From: Eunapius fragilis
Lineage: Eukaryota > Porifera > Demospongiae > Spongillida > Spongillidae
Assembly (NCBI GenBank): GCA_963681505.1
Contig: OY811992.1
Span: 5,342,724 to 5,406,723, forward strand
DNA: 64,000 bases
Direction: 5' to 3'
A model generated the notes under the pieces. The model was given only the letters and a program-made list of their open reading frames with translations. It was not told the origin of the DNA and searched no databases. How positions within the stretch are numbered: position 1 is the stretch's first letter; each line of letters starts with the position of its first letter. A program made the translations under genes and the position numbers. Shown here piece by piece: positions 1 through 32,098 of the stretch.

Positions 1-461
1 CTTCCTGAGACACTAAGTTAAATGCATTACATGTCAATGTTTGAGTCTCCATTATTCCAGTTGTCCTCAATAGCTTGTCTGAACTTATGCACAACTTTTC
101 TATGCCAGCTGGACAAGCTATTCCATACTGAAATGCATTGAAGAACTGGGTGGCCTTTTCCCTTTGTTAAAACGCATGCACATTTACCCATGAGGCTTCT
201 CAAAATATCTCCCACAGCAATTGATTGAGCATCTCACCCAGTACCTTTGATTATATCCTCTTACTAAAATGATAATTGTTCTAATTCATGCATGTTATCT
301 AGCAATGTCTTATATGATGTCTGCTTTTAAAGAATTTCATTTTAACCTATACACCAAAAGGTTTTGTGAATGTGTGAATATTATTTGATTTTGCACTTGG
401 CATGTTTGTATTGTAAATACACACATATCTAATTATTCACTAATAATTCATTCAGTTGTAG
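1..461. other. Probable intron, no feature seen
   Basis: AT-rich sequence with no convincing exon. A splice acceptor (TTGTAG) closes it at 461 and the first exon of the mucin-like gene begins at 462 in the middle of a codon. It is therefore most likely the 3' part of an intron of that gene, whose earlier exons lie left of the window. Short reading frames here look like chance. Confidence 0.5.
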
Positions 462-20407
<19,946 letters not shown>

Positions 20408-22442
20408 TCTGCCGATGGACTTTAGTTTAGAATGCTGAATTTCCGCTGATGGACTTTAGTTTAATAGAATGCTGTACTTTGGAATAACGCTGCTGTACTT
20501 TACACATGCAATGTAAAATCTACTGTCCTATATTTTTAACACATCATGTAATGACGTGTGTTAAACTTCTTTAACATACTTCTACCAAGCAGAGGCAGAT
20601 CTGGAGAGAGGGGGGGGGGGCTGAAGTACTTTGCAGCTCACATCATATCATAACATTGGGTCCAGAAACACATGGCCAATCCTAGACATATCCAACACAT
20701 CCGAAGCACATCCACTTATACTTATTTGTAATTTCACCTGAATGGCAGTTGAAACTTACAAACAAAAAAAAAAAGGTCGTTATGAACGGTTTTTTCAACC
20801 AATGAATCATGCTGTAGGCTAAAGCAACTGCTAAAAGAGGATGGGAGTACTTCAAAGGCCATGGTGGATTGCATAGTGTGAGCAATTCTGCAAGAGAGCT
20901 GCTCAGATGGTAATAACTATTATTTCATCCAAGAATTTTTGTCACATTAACCCAAGCGCTAAATTAGATTTTAAGTATTTCATTGTTTCTTAATAGGGGG
21001 TGGGTGGGGTGTGTTTCTCCTTTGCTGTACATATTTACATGTACTAATATAGGTCTGTTTTATCCATTGACTTGTTTCCTCCCTTTTTACCTTGCAATCC
21101 TGTATTCAGGGTTCGCACACTATATGAAAAATGTATTAAATTTGTTTTTTCTTGAAAAGGTTTTAATTTTTGATTATTGTATTGAAAATGTATTGAAATG
21201 CAGGCAATATCTTTAAAGGCATAAAATTTCCTACTCCATTTTGTGTTTATTAATCGCAATCGTAGCATAGTCAAAGTACTAAAAGAATATTAATTTAAAA
21301 ATTCAAATTACGCATCATGGGGAGTGTGTTTTTCGTTTGGAGTGAATTTAAAGTGGTGTCTCAAAGAATTGCAAATCTAATGCTGTATGTGAAAGTAATT
21401 AATGATAAAATAACAACTTTGAAATGAACTGTTCCATCGTTTATGTATTTTTGTGCAGCAAAACAGTGCATTTATTTTTAAATTGTGATTCGTTGAGTGA
21501 ATGAGAAATTAAATATACAACTGTAGGGTATTTAAAAAGTCTTGAAAAAGTCTTATTTTGACTCATATTTTTGGTGTGGGAACCTGTGTATTTTTATCCA
21601 AGAGAATGTTTAAATTATGAGGGCCCTCATTAAGATCCATTTTGCCAGGAAGAGTTGGTATGTTAGACCACTTCCCTACCTGGATTTAGCATGGGTTGAC
21701 TGATCTTGTGCCTTGCGCTCTGCAACACCAAAACCATATGACCCCCATCCAAATCAAAGCCGAAGTATTAAGACCCCCCCCCCCCCCCCCCCCCATTGCA
21801 ATAATGTGCATGCTATTCTATAATGTACATATTTGACCAACATGTTTAGTAATACTAGTGCACTGTAATGCATGTGTGCGCATGTACAGTTTAGCTAACA
21901 AGGTGGAGAAACTGAAGTAGAGAAAGAAACTTTCACTTGGTGTGCCGGCCACTCTCAAGCCTGAGCCTCGGAACAATTTCAGAGGGGGGGGAAAAAAACC
22001 TGTGTGTACTAAAAAGATTGTACACATATGAACTCAGTACCGTTTTTTAAGATGACTTTGAAGGTTTTTTTGATGTTATATTTCCGTGACCATTCTTTCT
22101 TACCAAATTCAAAACATGCATTATCCTATGTACATACAGGGTGTTTGCGAAAGAACCCAATACTTTTATAACTCAGGATTGAAATTAATGATTTCTTTAA
22201 CATATGTTGCAGTAGTTAGGCAAATACTAATACTCCAATTATTATGAGCGGTTAAGTAACTGTATCAAAACCCTCATAAATCAAAATATTCAAAGCCCTC
22301 TATTAACACAGTTATTCAAGATTGTGGTTAGAGATAATAACAAGATTTGGATATACGGTGGAACAGCACTGATTTCAGGCTACTAGGTTCAATAGTGAGT
22401 TATTAACATTTAAGACTATAATTTGCTTTAAAATCATTAAGG
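20408..22442. other. No gene; unique AT-rich DNA and repeat fragments
   Basis: After the stop of the mucin-like gene there is no convincing exon. The stretch holds two copies of a short 'GATGGACTTTAGTTTA' direct repeat (20413-20465), an element end with a G-run at 20589-20625, the 480 bp element at 21107-21586, and a C homopolymer at 21774-21794. No polyadenylation site can be assigned with confidence. Confidence 0.6.
21107..21586. mobile_element. Non-autonomous DNA transposon, 480 bp, with TGTATT duplication
   Basis: The left end CAGGGTTCGCACACTA and the right end, whose reverse complement is CAGGTTCCCACACCAAAA, form imperfect terminal inverted repeats. The element is flanked by TGTATT on both sides (21101-21106 and 21587-21592). 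The interior repeats TTGAAAA...TATTGAAA motifs and has no coding capacity. CAGGGTT-type ends are typical of hAT-like MITEs, which usually make 8 bp duplications; only 6 bp match here, so the superfamily is a guess. Confidence 0.65.
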
Positions 22443-23520
22443 TTGAAGCTGGTCATTTCTACCAAACCTCACTGGACAGAGTATATTTACCACTCATTAA
22501 GAGACCTAATTGCTTTACCAGCTCATCTTGGTGGCCTTGGGATCACAAAGCCTGTGGACGAATCGTGTTGCCTGTTTGATAATTCCATTAAATTTACTAG
22601 GCCTCTTGTTGATCTCATAATCAAACAATCCTCCTCCTTGCCTGTTGAATCTATTGATGCTCAGCTTCTTGCAAAAAAAATTCTCTTCAACGGAAAGATC
22701 TGCTAGCATCTACCCAATATGATGATTTGTTTGCCGTGTTTCCAGGATCACTTAAATGTTCAATGGAAGTTGCTAGTGAACCTGGTGCCTCTTCCTGGCT
22801 CTCTGCTCTTCCCATTCAAGAATATGGCTTTCACTTCACAAAGGAGATTTTCGTGATGCCCTTTGCCTTCGCTATGGTTGGCAGCCATGTTTACTTCCAT
22901 CCAGCTGTGTATGTGGCCAATCTTTCACTGTAGAACATGCTATGAACTGCCCCTATGGTGGATTTCCCTCAATTCGCCACAATGAGCTGTGTGATATTAC
23001 AGCATTACTACTCACTGAGGTATGCCATGCAGTGGAAAGAGAACCTTGCCTACAACCTCTATCAGGAGAGCAGCTGAAGTACAAAACAGCGAATGATGCA
23101 AATGAAGCTCGTTTAGATGTGGTGGCAGAAAACATTGGTCCAAGAACAGGTAGAAGGCTTTTTTTATGTCAAGGTGTTCAATCCCTTTTCAAAATCTTAT
23201 GCAAACACACCACTTGCTCAATGCCATTGCCGTCTAGAGCAGGACAAACGAAGGTCATACGAACAGAGTCCGAGAAGTTGAGCATGGTTGCGTTTCACCT
23301 CTTGTATTTTCAACCTCTGGTGGACTTGGTCCCACTGCTACGGTCATATACAAAAGAATTGCTTACTTAATAGCTTAAAGGAAGGAACAAACTTACAGTC
23401 TTACCTTGTTCTGGCTTCGGTGCAGATTAAGCTTTTCATTATTGCATTCTGCAAGTTTGTCTCCGAGGCTCACAGTCCTCATACCATTGACTGAGTCTTC
23501 TTGAGAGTCCAATTGACCTC
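22443..23520 (+). pseudogene. Non-LTR retrotransposon remnant, C-terminal part (family 1)
   Basis: Frameshifted coding remnant. The RT-distal region ('LPAHLGGLGI', 'RPLVDLIIKQ') is followed by 'ALPIQEYGFHFTKGDFRDAL'. Then comes a CCHC knuckle (C-V-C-G...H-A-M-N-C), 'GGFPSIRHNELCD', and the endonuclease-like acid residues in 'ARLDVV' and in 'AFF-D-VKVFNP' (the latter reconstructed across a frameshift near 23155). It ends in 'LRCRLSFSLLHSAS'. CCHC followed by a restriction-like endonuclease after RT is the layout of R2/NeSL/CRE-type elements. At least two frameshifts make it dead. The 5' half is missing. Confidence 0.75.
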
Positions 23521-23773
23521 ATGTGTTCATTCTAAGTTTTTATTATTATTTCTGCATTGTCACTATATGTGTATCATTGTTCTCCTTCATATTTGTTGTA
23601 TTGTATTTATTATTATTATTATTTAACAGGCTATAAGATCTTTTTTTTTTATAATACAATATATGAATGCATGAAAGTATACGTTACACTGATATATAAA
23701 CATATACAACTAGACTACACACAATGTACACAAAATGCTAACTATATCTACCCTACATCACTTTGACCGATGC

Positions 23774-25885
23774 TATGGGCAAGGATGGCAATTGCATTAG
23801 CTCGTACCAAGTGAAGGTTCAGCCGCCCGTAGAAATCAGTAAGGACCACTGACTTTGCCTTGGACGAGCAAGTGGCCAGTCAAGAAGCTAGCTGGGAGAT
23901 GGACTCCAAAACCTCCTTTCCCCAGGCTCCATACAACTCCACCACTAATGGTACACAGACCCAGTCCAGTTCCTTACAGTTGGTGTCATTAGATGAGTGC
24001 TTTCTCAGCTCAGTGGTCAGTGCAGCTACTCCTGTTGTCACATTCGCTTCCAAAAGAGTTGTAGGATTAAGCGGAGATGTGACAGACAGGTCAAAAGCTG
24101 CTGGCTTGCCAAAGACCCAGTTTGGAACTAAAAGGTCAGCTGGACAGGTGTGGCTGTGATTGGTGAGATTTTTACCCATTTCTACCTGGACACCCAGATG
24201 AGCTCGCCGGCAGGACTCCGCAAGGATATCACGCAGTTTTTTGTGGCGGGAAACCACATCACCACCCCTTTTGTAGGTAACAGCATGATGGCCAAGTGGA
24301 TCCAAGGCAATCTCAGGGCACAGTGGGCAGCAAGAACCGAAGGAAATGTCCAGGCCAAGCCACCACTTAATGGCAACCTGAAATTGGGAAGGGTCAAGAT
24401 GGAGTCCAAGACCCTCTGAAGGAATAACAGACAGCCACAAACCTGCATGAGGGGAGGAAACAGACAGCAAGCGAGCCTTGTCAGCGATGGAGGACATATC
24501 CAGGAGAACCTTGAGGAGGTAGTCATCCAGCTTGAAGGAGAGGCTCTTTTGGGTGACTGGAGTCAACAGAAGTGCCTCTGCATTAATAGCCTCTGATGAT
24601 GGTAGAAAAGAATTAAACATTTGAATTGCTGAGACGAGACTGGGGGCCAAAACCCGAGGTACAAAGTGAGGCAATGTAAGCTGCAGGAGAATGTTGTGTG
24701 AGGGAACGCAGACCCAGACCACCTCTACTCAGGCTCAGCCTAGCCTGGTACCAAGCATGATCAGAATTGTCCACAGCAGTACATTGTGCAAAGCACTTAC
24801 GTACATCCTCATCAAATGTCTGAAAGGCCTTTGTGGTATGCAAAGGAGGTGTAGTGCAAGCCAGATGGACAAGTTTACAGAAACCTCCACAGATACAAAG
24901 GAGTGTAAAGGCCACATAAGGATCAACTGCTCCAACCTCTTCCAGACTGGACAGGAGTTGTTTAACAGCAACATGTTTTTAAAGATGAAGCTGAGCAGAA
25001 GTCAGCAGTACCAATAGGAACTCCCAAAATATCCAGATTAGGCTCACTCGACTGTTTCATCTCAGGGGGAAAGGAGCTTAAACCCTTACAGGTGAATACC
25101 TCACACTTAGAGATGTTAATGTGAAGGCCTAAGAAAGGACCCAGCTCTTGGATCAATTTCAGGACTGAACACAAAGATGACCTTGGGCCAGCAAGTGCAC
25201 CGTCATCAAGATACCAGGCATGGGACAGTAGAGGACAACCGCTATCTTTGGCAATTGCTGTAATTAGAACATTCAGCACAAGGGGAAAAAACAGAGGACT
25301 AAGAGGATCGCCTTGCTGCACCCCGGACTTAGATCTCAGTCGCCCTAGGGGATGCCACAAAAAAGGTTGTTGGCTGTAGCACCAGCTTGCCCAGGGTAGC
25401 AGCTCTGGGAAATGCTTTGCACACTCAGAAAGGAGTGACTGCGGGGATACCACATTGAAGGCATTTCTCATGTCAATCTTCAACACAGCAAAGTCATCAT
25501 CACCCCAGTGCTCATCAATACATGCCCGCAGGCCATGTGCTATCTTCTCCACTCCAAATGGGCAAGCCACAAGGATGAAAAAAATCAGTAGCCTTTACTT
25601 TAACCATCGCACAAAGACATTTTTTCCCAATAAGGCGACACAAAGCTTCTCCAACTGCAATTGGGCGCATGTCAAAGGGGCCATCTGATTTTGACTTATT
25701 GAGAGCTGTTAGATTTCCTCCTGCAAGGAATGTTGACAATACTACGGGAGCCTTGCCAGAAGCAAGTATGTTGATGACAGCCCTCAGGGAATGGAGTATG
25801 GGTGTTTGCAGTTGAACTTCTGCAGCATCAATAAGGTGTTGTATGTGGAGACCTGCGGGACCAGCTGCACGTTAGCTTAGGGAAG
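23774..25885 (-). pseudogene. RLE-type non-LTR retrotransposon, RT to endonuclease (family 2, copy B)
   Basis: Minus-strand remnant of about 2.1 kb. RT fingers ('GPAGLHIQHLIDAA', 'MRPIAVGEALCRLIGK'), motif A 'KIDMRNAFN', motif B 'SGVQQGDPLSPLF' and motif C 'AWYLDDGALAG' are present. A thumb region follows, then a CCHC knuckle (C-P-L-C-P...L-G-H-H-A-V-T-C), 'RHKKLRDIL', 'RPADLLVPN', 'AFDLSVTSPLNP', and near the end 'YGRLNLHLVRANA'. Frameshifts near 24700 and 25600 and an in-frame stop near 23880 disable it. It is arranged head-to-head with copy C, the two 5' ends meeting near 25900. Confidence 0.8.
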
Positions 25886-25944
25886 GACCGTAATATTGCC
25901 ATGATATTCATATTATTATTATTATTCTTATTCTTTCTTTTTTT

Positions 25945-28020
25945 TTTAATTCTCCCTACCTCAATCTGCTCCACATTACATCATGTGGTGAACTTATTGG
26001 CAGCTGGCAAGGTTCCACAACAGGTCTCCAAATACATGGCTGGTGCCAGCGTAATTGCCCTCACCAAAGAGAAACCTAACTGTGCTCCTGACATTCGTCC
26101 TATAGCTGTGAGTGAGGTTCTCCGCAGACTTGTAGGGAAGTGTCTGTGCCTATTGTCTCGTGAAAAGGCTGCTGATTTCTTTCAGCCTTTTCAGTATGGT
26201 GTTGTTCGCCCGGGGGGAGCTGAGAAAAATATTCATAAAGTCAATGTGTTGACAACCACTGGTTAGATGGCAACTTTGCTCTGCTTAAAGTTGACATGAC
26301 CAATGCCTTCAATCTGGTTTCCAGGCAGGTCTTCCTCGAGGAGTGCTCTAAACATTTTCCTGAGCTCCTGCCGTGGTCATCTTGGTGCTATGGTCGCCAC
26401 CCATCATTAAGGCACTTAATGGGCATACTGTCTTCAGAGGTTGGAGTTCAACAAGGAGATCCACTCGGTCCTCTTCTCTTCTCTGTAGCTCTGCAAAAGT
26501 TGATTTTGTCCATCCACAATGACAAATCCTGCACCGACCTGCGACTGAATGTTTGGTAATTAGATGATGGAGTCTTGGCTGGTCACCCGGCATCTGTATC
26601 TCAAGCTCTAGACATCATACAATCAGATGGTCCCCCTCGAGGCTTCCATGTGAATTTGAAGAAATGTGAGTTGTTCAGTCCCAGTGACGTGTCATTGTTT
26701 CCCACCTCTATTCCTTCATCCAACGTTCCTACCTTTGAACTCCTTGGAGTACCAAAATTGGTGACACAGCATTCTGCTCTAGCTTCATTGCCAGAAAATG
26801 TTCCAGTCCCTCAGCACTTCTTTCTCACCTAGAAAATATTGGCTCTTCAGACCCTCATGTTGCCCTCAATCTTCGTCGTCATTGTGCTTCCTTTTGCAAA
26901 TTAATACACCTAGCTAGAGGCACACCTTCCTCATCGGCTGTTGAGGCCTTGAAGGACTTTGACCTTGCTGTCGCTAACTGCTTCACCAAATGCACAGGCC
27001 TGGACATCTCTGTTGATGCTTGGAAGCAAGCACAACTGAGCCCACGTAGAGGTGGCCTAGGATTGCGTCCCCTCTCCCTCCACGCCCCAGCAGCCTTCAT
27101 CTCTTCACTATGCAGTTCTGACTCAGCCATCCCATCCCACCCCCATCTCACCAGCTCAATCACTTTATTCAACAACTGTGTTCCACTTTCTGAAGCTGTT
27201 TCAGTCCACTCTCTGCTGTCCAACCCACCTTCACAGCGACACCTTTCTGATGTGATAGAAGACTCACAGTTTGCTAGCCATTACAACTCCATGTCCTGTG
27301 CTAACAAAGCACGACTTCTCTCAGTGTCCTCCACTAACCCCTCTGCTTGGCTCTCAGTGTCCCTTCTGAAGTCATGGGACTTCACCTTAATCCATGTGAG
27401 CTCAACATTGCAGTCAAATGGTGGTTGGGTTTAAATCCTCATTCTGAGAATAATGCCATTCCTTAGACTTGCCCACTATGCCCAGAGAGCATGCTGGACC
27501 CATTGTGTCACCATAGTGTCACCTGCAAGCGTGGGGGGGGGGGATGTGACTAACCGCACCATAATTTGTTGCGCAATGCGGTCTATGAAGCCTGCCACCA
27601 GGCATCCCTTTCAGTTCGCTTGGAAGCAGGTGGTGGTTTAGGTAAGGACAAGGCCCTTACTCGTCCAGCTGATATACTGGTCTCTAATCCCAGTGGTTCT
27701 GCTAGTGCCGCTTATGATATCACTGTTACTTCACCGCTTAATCCCTCAACTATTTTGGAAGCGGGAGTTTCAGCAGGTACAGCTGCCAAAGCAGCAGAGG
27801 TGCGTAAACATTCCAAGTATGATGCTAAGTGCTCTGAACTATGGTGGCGATGCACTCCCTTAGCCGTAGAATTGTATGGAGCATGGGGAGCTGAAGCATG
27901 CAACACATTCTCCTTTATTGCTTCCCGGATTGCCATATGGCAAACTTGGTATCATCCTCGTCCGGTCTAATGCCAAAGCCATACTGATGAGATCCCTGGT
28001 GCCAGCCACTGGAGATTGTT
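25945..28020 (+). pseudogene. RLE-type non-LTR retrotransposon (family 2, copy C)
   Basis: Plus-strand copy, RT to endonuclease, broken by several frameshifts. It shows 'DIRPIAVSEVLRRLVGK', motif A 'VDMTNAFNLVS', motif B 'GVQQGDPLGPLLF', and motif C as 'YLDDG' with an adjoining stop or base change near 26560. It continues with 'LSPRRGGLGLRPLS', a CCHC region, 'RPADILVSN', 'AAYDITVTSPLNP' and 'PLAVELYGAWG'. Protein similarity to copy B is clear but moderate, so they are old relatives. It ends in a TAA-rich tail (28050-28070). Confidence 0.8.
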
Positions 28021-28069
28021 TCTCTGGGAACGTTGTGTTGTGTGATTAGTTAACAATAATAATAATAAT

Positions 28070-28212
28070 TTCGAGTCTAGCCTCTCGCCTAGCCATAACA
28101 TCATCAAGGCCCAAATCTGCCGTTCTATCAGAGCTGTATGGCCGGCTCAATCTGAACCTAGTAAGGGCTAATGTGAGGGCTATAATGTCCAGATATTGTC
28201 CTCAAGATTAGT
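28070..28212 (+). pseudogene. Non-LTR retrotransposon 3' end fragment (copy D)
   Basis: A 140-base fragment that encodes 'SSLASRLAITSSRPKSA' and 'ELYGRLNLNLVRANVRA', the very C-terminus of the family 2 ORF. It is followed by an AT-rich tail ending in AAT repeats at about 28325-28360. It is 5'-truncated directly against the tail of copy C. Confidence 0.7.
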
Positions 28213-28361
28213 TCTGAAGTGTTATTTAGTTTTGGTCATGTTTTCGTATGTCCTATAATTGTATCTTGTATCACAATAATAATATGCTTGTACTTTATCA
28301 ATAATAATTATTTAATAATAAGTTTGAATATACAAATAATAATAATAACAATAATAACTAA

Positions 28362-29105
28362 TTGTCAGTTTCCTCTCCCCATGCAGCATCCTGGCTTTCA
28401 GTTGTGCCATCCGAGAGCTTAGGGCTTCACATGGATCCTCCTGTTTTCCAGGTAGTCATCAAATGGTGGCTTGGCCTTGATGTTTCAGAGGGCTCCCCAT
28501 GTGCACTATGCCCAGGTAGTACACTTGACCACCTTGGCCACCATGCAGTTACCTGCAAGTATGGTGGTGATGTGGTAACTCGGCCATAACATGATTAGGG
28601 ACATCCTGGTGAAGACATGTCGTCGGGCTCACATAGGGGTTAAGGTGGAAGTCGGCAACAACCTAAGTAGAGACCACAGTAAGACCCGTCCAGCTGACAT
28701 ACTTCTTCCTAACTGGTTTTTGGGCAGAACAGCAGCATTAGATGTGTCCATCACCTCACCGCTAAACCCTGTTAATTTGTTGGAAGCGGGAGTGTCGGCC
28801 ACAGCTGCTGCCCAGGCCACTGAGTCTAGGAAACACCACGCCAATGACCCCAAATGCTCAGATCTAGGATGGGTATGTGTCCCTATGGTAGTTGAAACAT
28901 ATGGAGCTTGGGGAAAAGAAGCCACTGCCATTATCTCCTCTGTAGCCTCTAGACTTGCCACTTCCATGTGTCGGCCAAAGTCCATCGTATTTAATGAGAT
29001 CTATGGCCGACTGAATCTCCACCTGGTCAGGGCTAATGCTACAGCTATCCTCTCTAGGATAGCTCGTGTACTGTAGAGCTGTACTTTGTATTTAATCAGT
29101 GTTGT
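28362..29105 (+). pseudogene. Non-LTR retrotransposon 3' end (copy E)
   Basis: Encodes the last 230 or so codons of the family 2 ORF: 'IKWWLGLDVSEGSPC', the CCHC knuckle 'CALCPGSTLDHLGHHAVTC', 'RPADILLPNW', 'LDVSITSPLNP', 'VETYGAWG', 'YGRLNLHLVRANA'. There is one frame change near 28590. It begins abruptly at an AAT microsatellite and ends in a TAA-rich tail (29127-29145). It is nearly identical to the 3' half of copy G in opposite orientation, so it is a young, 5'-truncated insertion. Confidence 0.8.
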
Positions 29106-29282
29106 TTCTGTATATTCATGTCATTTAATAATAATAATTATTATATATATATATATAAACGAAGTATAACATGAACAGGAATACAAGATGCAGCAGAATA
29201 CACTAATCAGAATAAATGCACTAAATAACGAATGCTATTATTAATACATACATACATATCCAGACACACTGAGACACACTGG

Positions 29283-29975
29283 CTATGAAAGTGACAATGA
29301 GGAACTATCCCCCTCCTGAAGGGAACAGCCACATCGTAAGAGGAGGGCTCGGGCATTGGCTCGCACAAGAGTCAAATTAAGGCGGCCATACAAGCTGCAG
29401 ACAACCTTGGACTTGGGGGAGTTGGTCCTTGTGGCAAGGTATGATGCAAGCCGTGAAAAAGCTTGCATTGCTTCGTTGCCCCAGGCTCCATATGACTCGG
29501 CCACAAGGGGAATACATGTCCACCCTAGCTCGGAACACTTGGCATCATTGGCAGAGTGCTTCCTTAGCTCAGCAGCAACCGCTGCTGACCCTGCTGTGCG
29601 ACCCGCTTCAGAGATAAGAGTAGGGTTAAGCGGAGACACCACAGTAAGGTCAAAGGCAGCAGGCTTGCCACAGAGCCAATTGGAAGCTAGGATGTCAGCA
29701 GGGCGTGTGTTCCGAAGCTCATGTCCTAGTCCACTACCGGCCTCTGCCTTGGCGCTGATGCAGGCATGATGGCAGGTTTGAAGCACTACATCCCTGAGCT
29801 TGTTGTGCCTGGATACAGCATCACCACCTCTCTTACATGTTATTGCATGGTGACCTAGGGGATCCAAGGGATGTTCTGGACACAATGCACAGGGAGGTGA
29901 GCCAGGTGAGTTGTTTAGCCCCAGCCACCACTTGATGGCCATTTGGTGCTCGTTGGGGTCTAAGCTATAAATTTA
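29283..29975 (-). pseudogene. Non-LTR retrotransposon 3' end (copy F)
   Basis: Minus strand, open over 220 codons: 'IKWWLGLNNSPGSPPCALC', 'LDPLGHHAITCKRGG', 'RHNKLRDVV', 'RPADILASNW', 'AAFDLTVVSPLNP', 'AESYGAWG', 'YGRLNLTLVRANARALL'. The CCHC knuckle and the two acidic residues of the proposed endonuclease (in RPADI and AFDLT) are kept. It is 5'-truncated at about 29942-29975 against AT-rich sequence. Confidence 0.8.
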
Positions 29976-30039
29976 AAAAAAAATTTTTAAATAATAATTA
30001 TTATTATTATTATTGATTATTAAATGACATGAATATACA

Positions 30040-31640
30040 GAAACAACACTGTTAAATACAAAGTACAGCTCTACAGTAGATGAGCTATCCTAGAGAGGAT
30101 AGCTGTAGCATTAGCCCTGACCAGGTAGAGATTCAGTCGGCCATAGATCTCATTAAGTACGATGGACTTTGGCCGACACATGGAGGTGGCAAGTCTAGAG
30201 GCTACAGAGGAGATAATGGCAGTGGCTTCTTTTCCCCAAGCTCCATATGTTTCAACTACCATAGGGACACATACCCATCCTAGATCTGAGCATTTGGGGT
30301 CATTGGCGTGGTGTTTCCTAGACTCAGTGGCCTGGGCAGCAGCTGTGGCCGACACTCCCGCTTCCAACAAATTAACAGGGTTTAGCGGTGAGGTGATGGA
30401 CACATCTAATGCTGCTGTTGTGCCCAAAAACCAGTTTGGAAGAAGTATGTCAGCTGGACGGGTCTTACTGTGGTCTCTACTTAGGTTGTTGCCGACTTCC
30501 ACCTTAACCCCTATGTGAGCCCGACGACATGTCTCCACTAAGATGTCCCTAATCATGTTATGGCCGAGTTACCACATCACCACTATACTTGCAGGTAACT
30601 GCATGGTGACCAAGGTGGTCAAGTGTACTACCTGGGCATAGTGCACATGGGGAGCCCTCTGAAACATCAAGGCCAAGCCACCATTTGATGGCTACATGGA
30701 AAACAGGAGGATCCATGTGAAGCCCTAAGCTCTCGGAGGGCACAACTGAAAGCCAGGATGCTGCATGGGGAGAGGAAACTGACAAAAGACGTGCTTTTTC
30801 TGCTACTGAAGATGAGTTCAGCAGTAAGTTGAAGACATGGTCATCTAACTTACCAGAAAGGAATTTCTAAGAGACTGGTGTAGTGAGGAGCGACTCAACA
30901 CTGACTACATCTGCAGGCGAGACCAAGCTGTTAAAGATCTCTACTGCTTGAGTCAGGTGGGGAGATGAATGCATACCAAAGCCAGATGAGCATAAAGATG
31001 AGATGAATGCTGCTGATGAGTGGCGAGATAATGACCGAAACCCAAGGCCCCCTCTACTTGGGCTAAGCTGAGCCTGCTGCCAAATTGTATCGGATGCGTC
31101 AACACCAATGCATCGACAGAAGGACATTCTGATGTTATCATCAATTAGAGCAAAGGCTTTACATGTAAGAGTTGATGGAGTTGCCCTTGCCAGATGTACC
31201 AGTTTGCATATGGATCCACAGAGACGAAGAAGGATTAAAGCAACCTGAGGGTCGACAGCTCCAACCTCCTCAAGTTGTGACAATAGGATCTTGGCCTTAG
31301 AGTGTTTTTTGGAGATGAAGGAGGAACAAAAATCCAGGTCACCGATGGGAATCCCAAGAATCTCCATATTGGGCTTGTCAGATTTCTTAATGTTCAATGG
31401 GAACATATCAAGCCCATGTCGGCTAAACACCTTACACTTAGGCAGGTTGATGATAATACCCAGAGCAGGGCCTTCCTCCTGGAGCAGAGTCAATATCCTG
31501 CATAAGGAAGACCTTGGGCCAGCCACAGCCCCATCGTCCAAGTACCAGGCATGGAAAGGAATGTTAGAGCAGGCACTGTCTCTTGCTATTTTCATTACTA
31601 GGATGTTTAAGACTAGTGAAAATAGCATGGGTCTTTTTTA
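30040..31640 (-). pseudogene. Non-LTR retrotransposon, RT palm to 3' end (copy G)
   Basis: Minus strand, about 1.6 kb. It starts inside RT after motif B ('LFSLVLNILVMKIARDS'), with motif C 'AWYLDDGAVAG', then 'LSPSRGGLGFRSLS', the CCHC knuckle, 'RPADILLPNW' and the same C-terminus as copy E. A frameshift or stop lies near 30866 and another near 30557. It is 5'-truncated at about 31640 next to a T/A-rich stretch. Its last 750 bases form a long inverted repeat with copy E. Confidence 0.8.
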
Positions 31641-31809
31641 TTATTTTTATTTATTTTTTATTATTAAATTTGTATTGAATACATGAGGATGATGTACAAC
31701 ACACAAACACAATTATAAGTTATTTCACTAAGTTGATACTCCATATACAACATTAACAGTTTTAAGCTACACAATGTTACTAAACAAAAAACAACACACT
31801 GAAACGGAG

Positions 31810-32098
31810 AAGGTGAGGAGACTAACATCCAGTTGCCATTGAACGGGACAGCAGAGCTCTGGCATTCGCTCTAACTAGGACCAGGTTTAACCTGCCATAG
31901 AGAGCCGAAGTGGCCTGGGACTTGCAACAATTTAATCTAATTGCCAGGCGCGCTGCAAGTCGAGAAAGGTTTGTCTGTGCTTCAGGACCCCAACATCCAT
32001 AAACCTCAACTGCCAAAGGTACACACACACACACCCAAGCTCTGAGCACTTTGTGTCATTGCTGGCATGTTTTCTGTTTTCAGCCACCTGTTGTTATT
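31810..32098 (-). pseudogene. Non-LTR retrotransposon 3' end fragment (copy H)
   Basis: Minus strand. It encodes 'VPLAVEVYGCWGPEAQ' and 'YGRLNLVLVRANARALL', the family 2 C-terminus, preceded by 'ENRKHASNDTK' in the same region. It starts at about 32098 against a TTA/TAA microsatellite (32092-32115). That is the same kind of junction as copies D and E. Confidence 0.7.
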
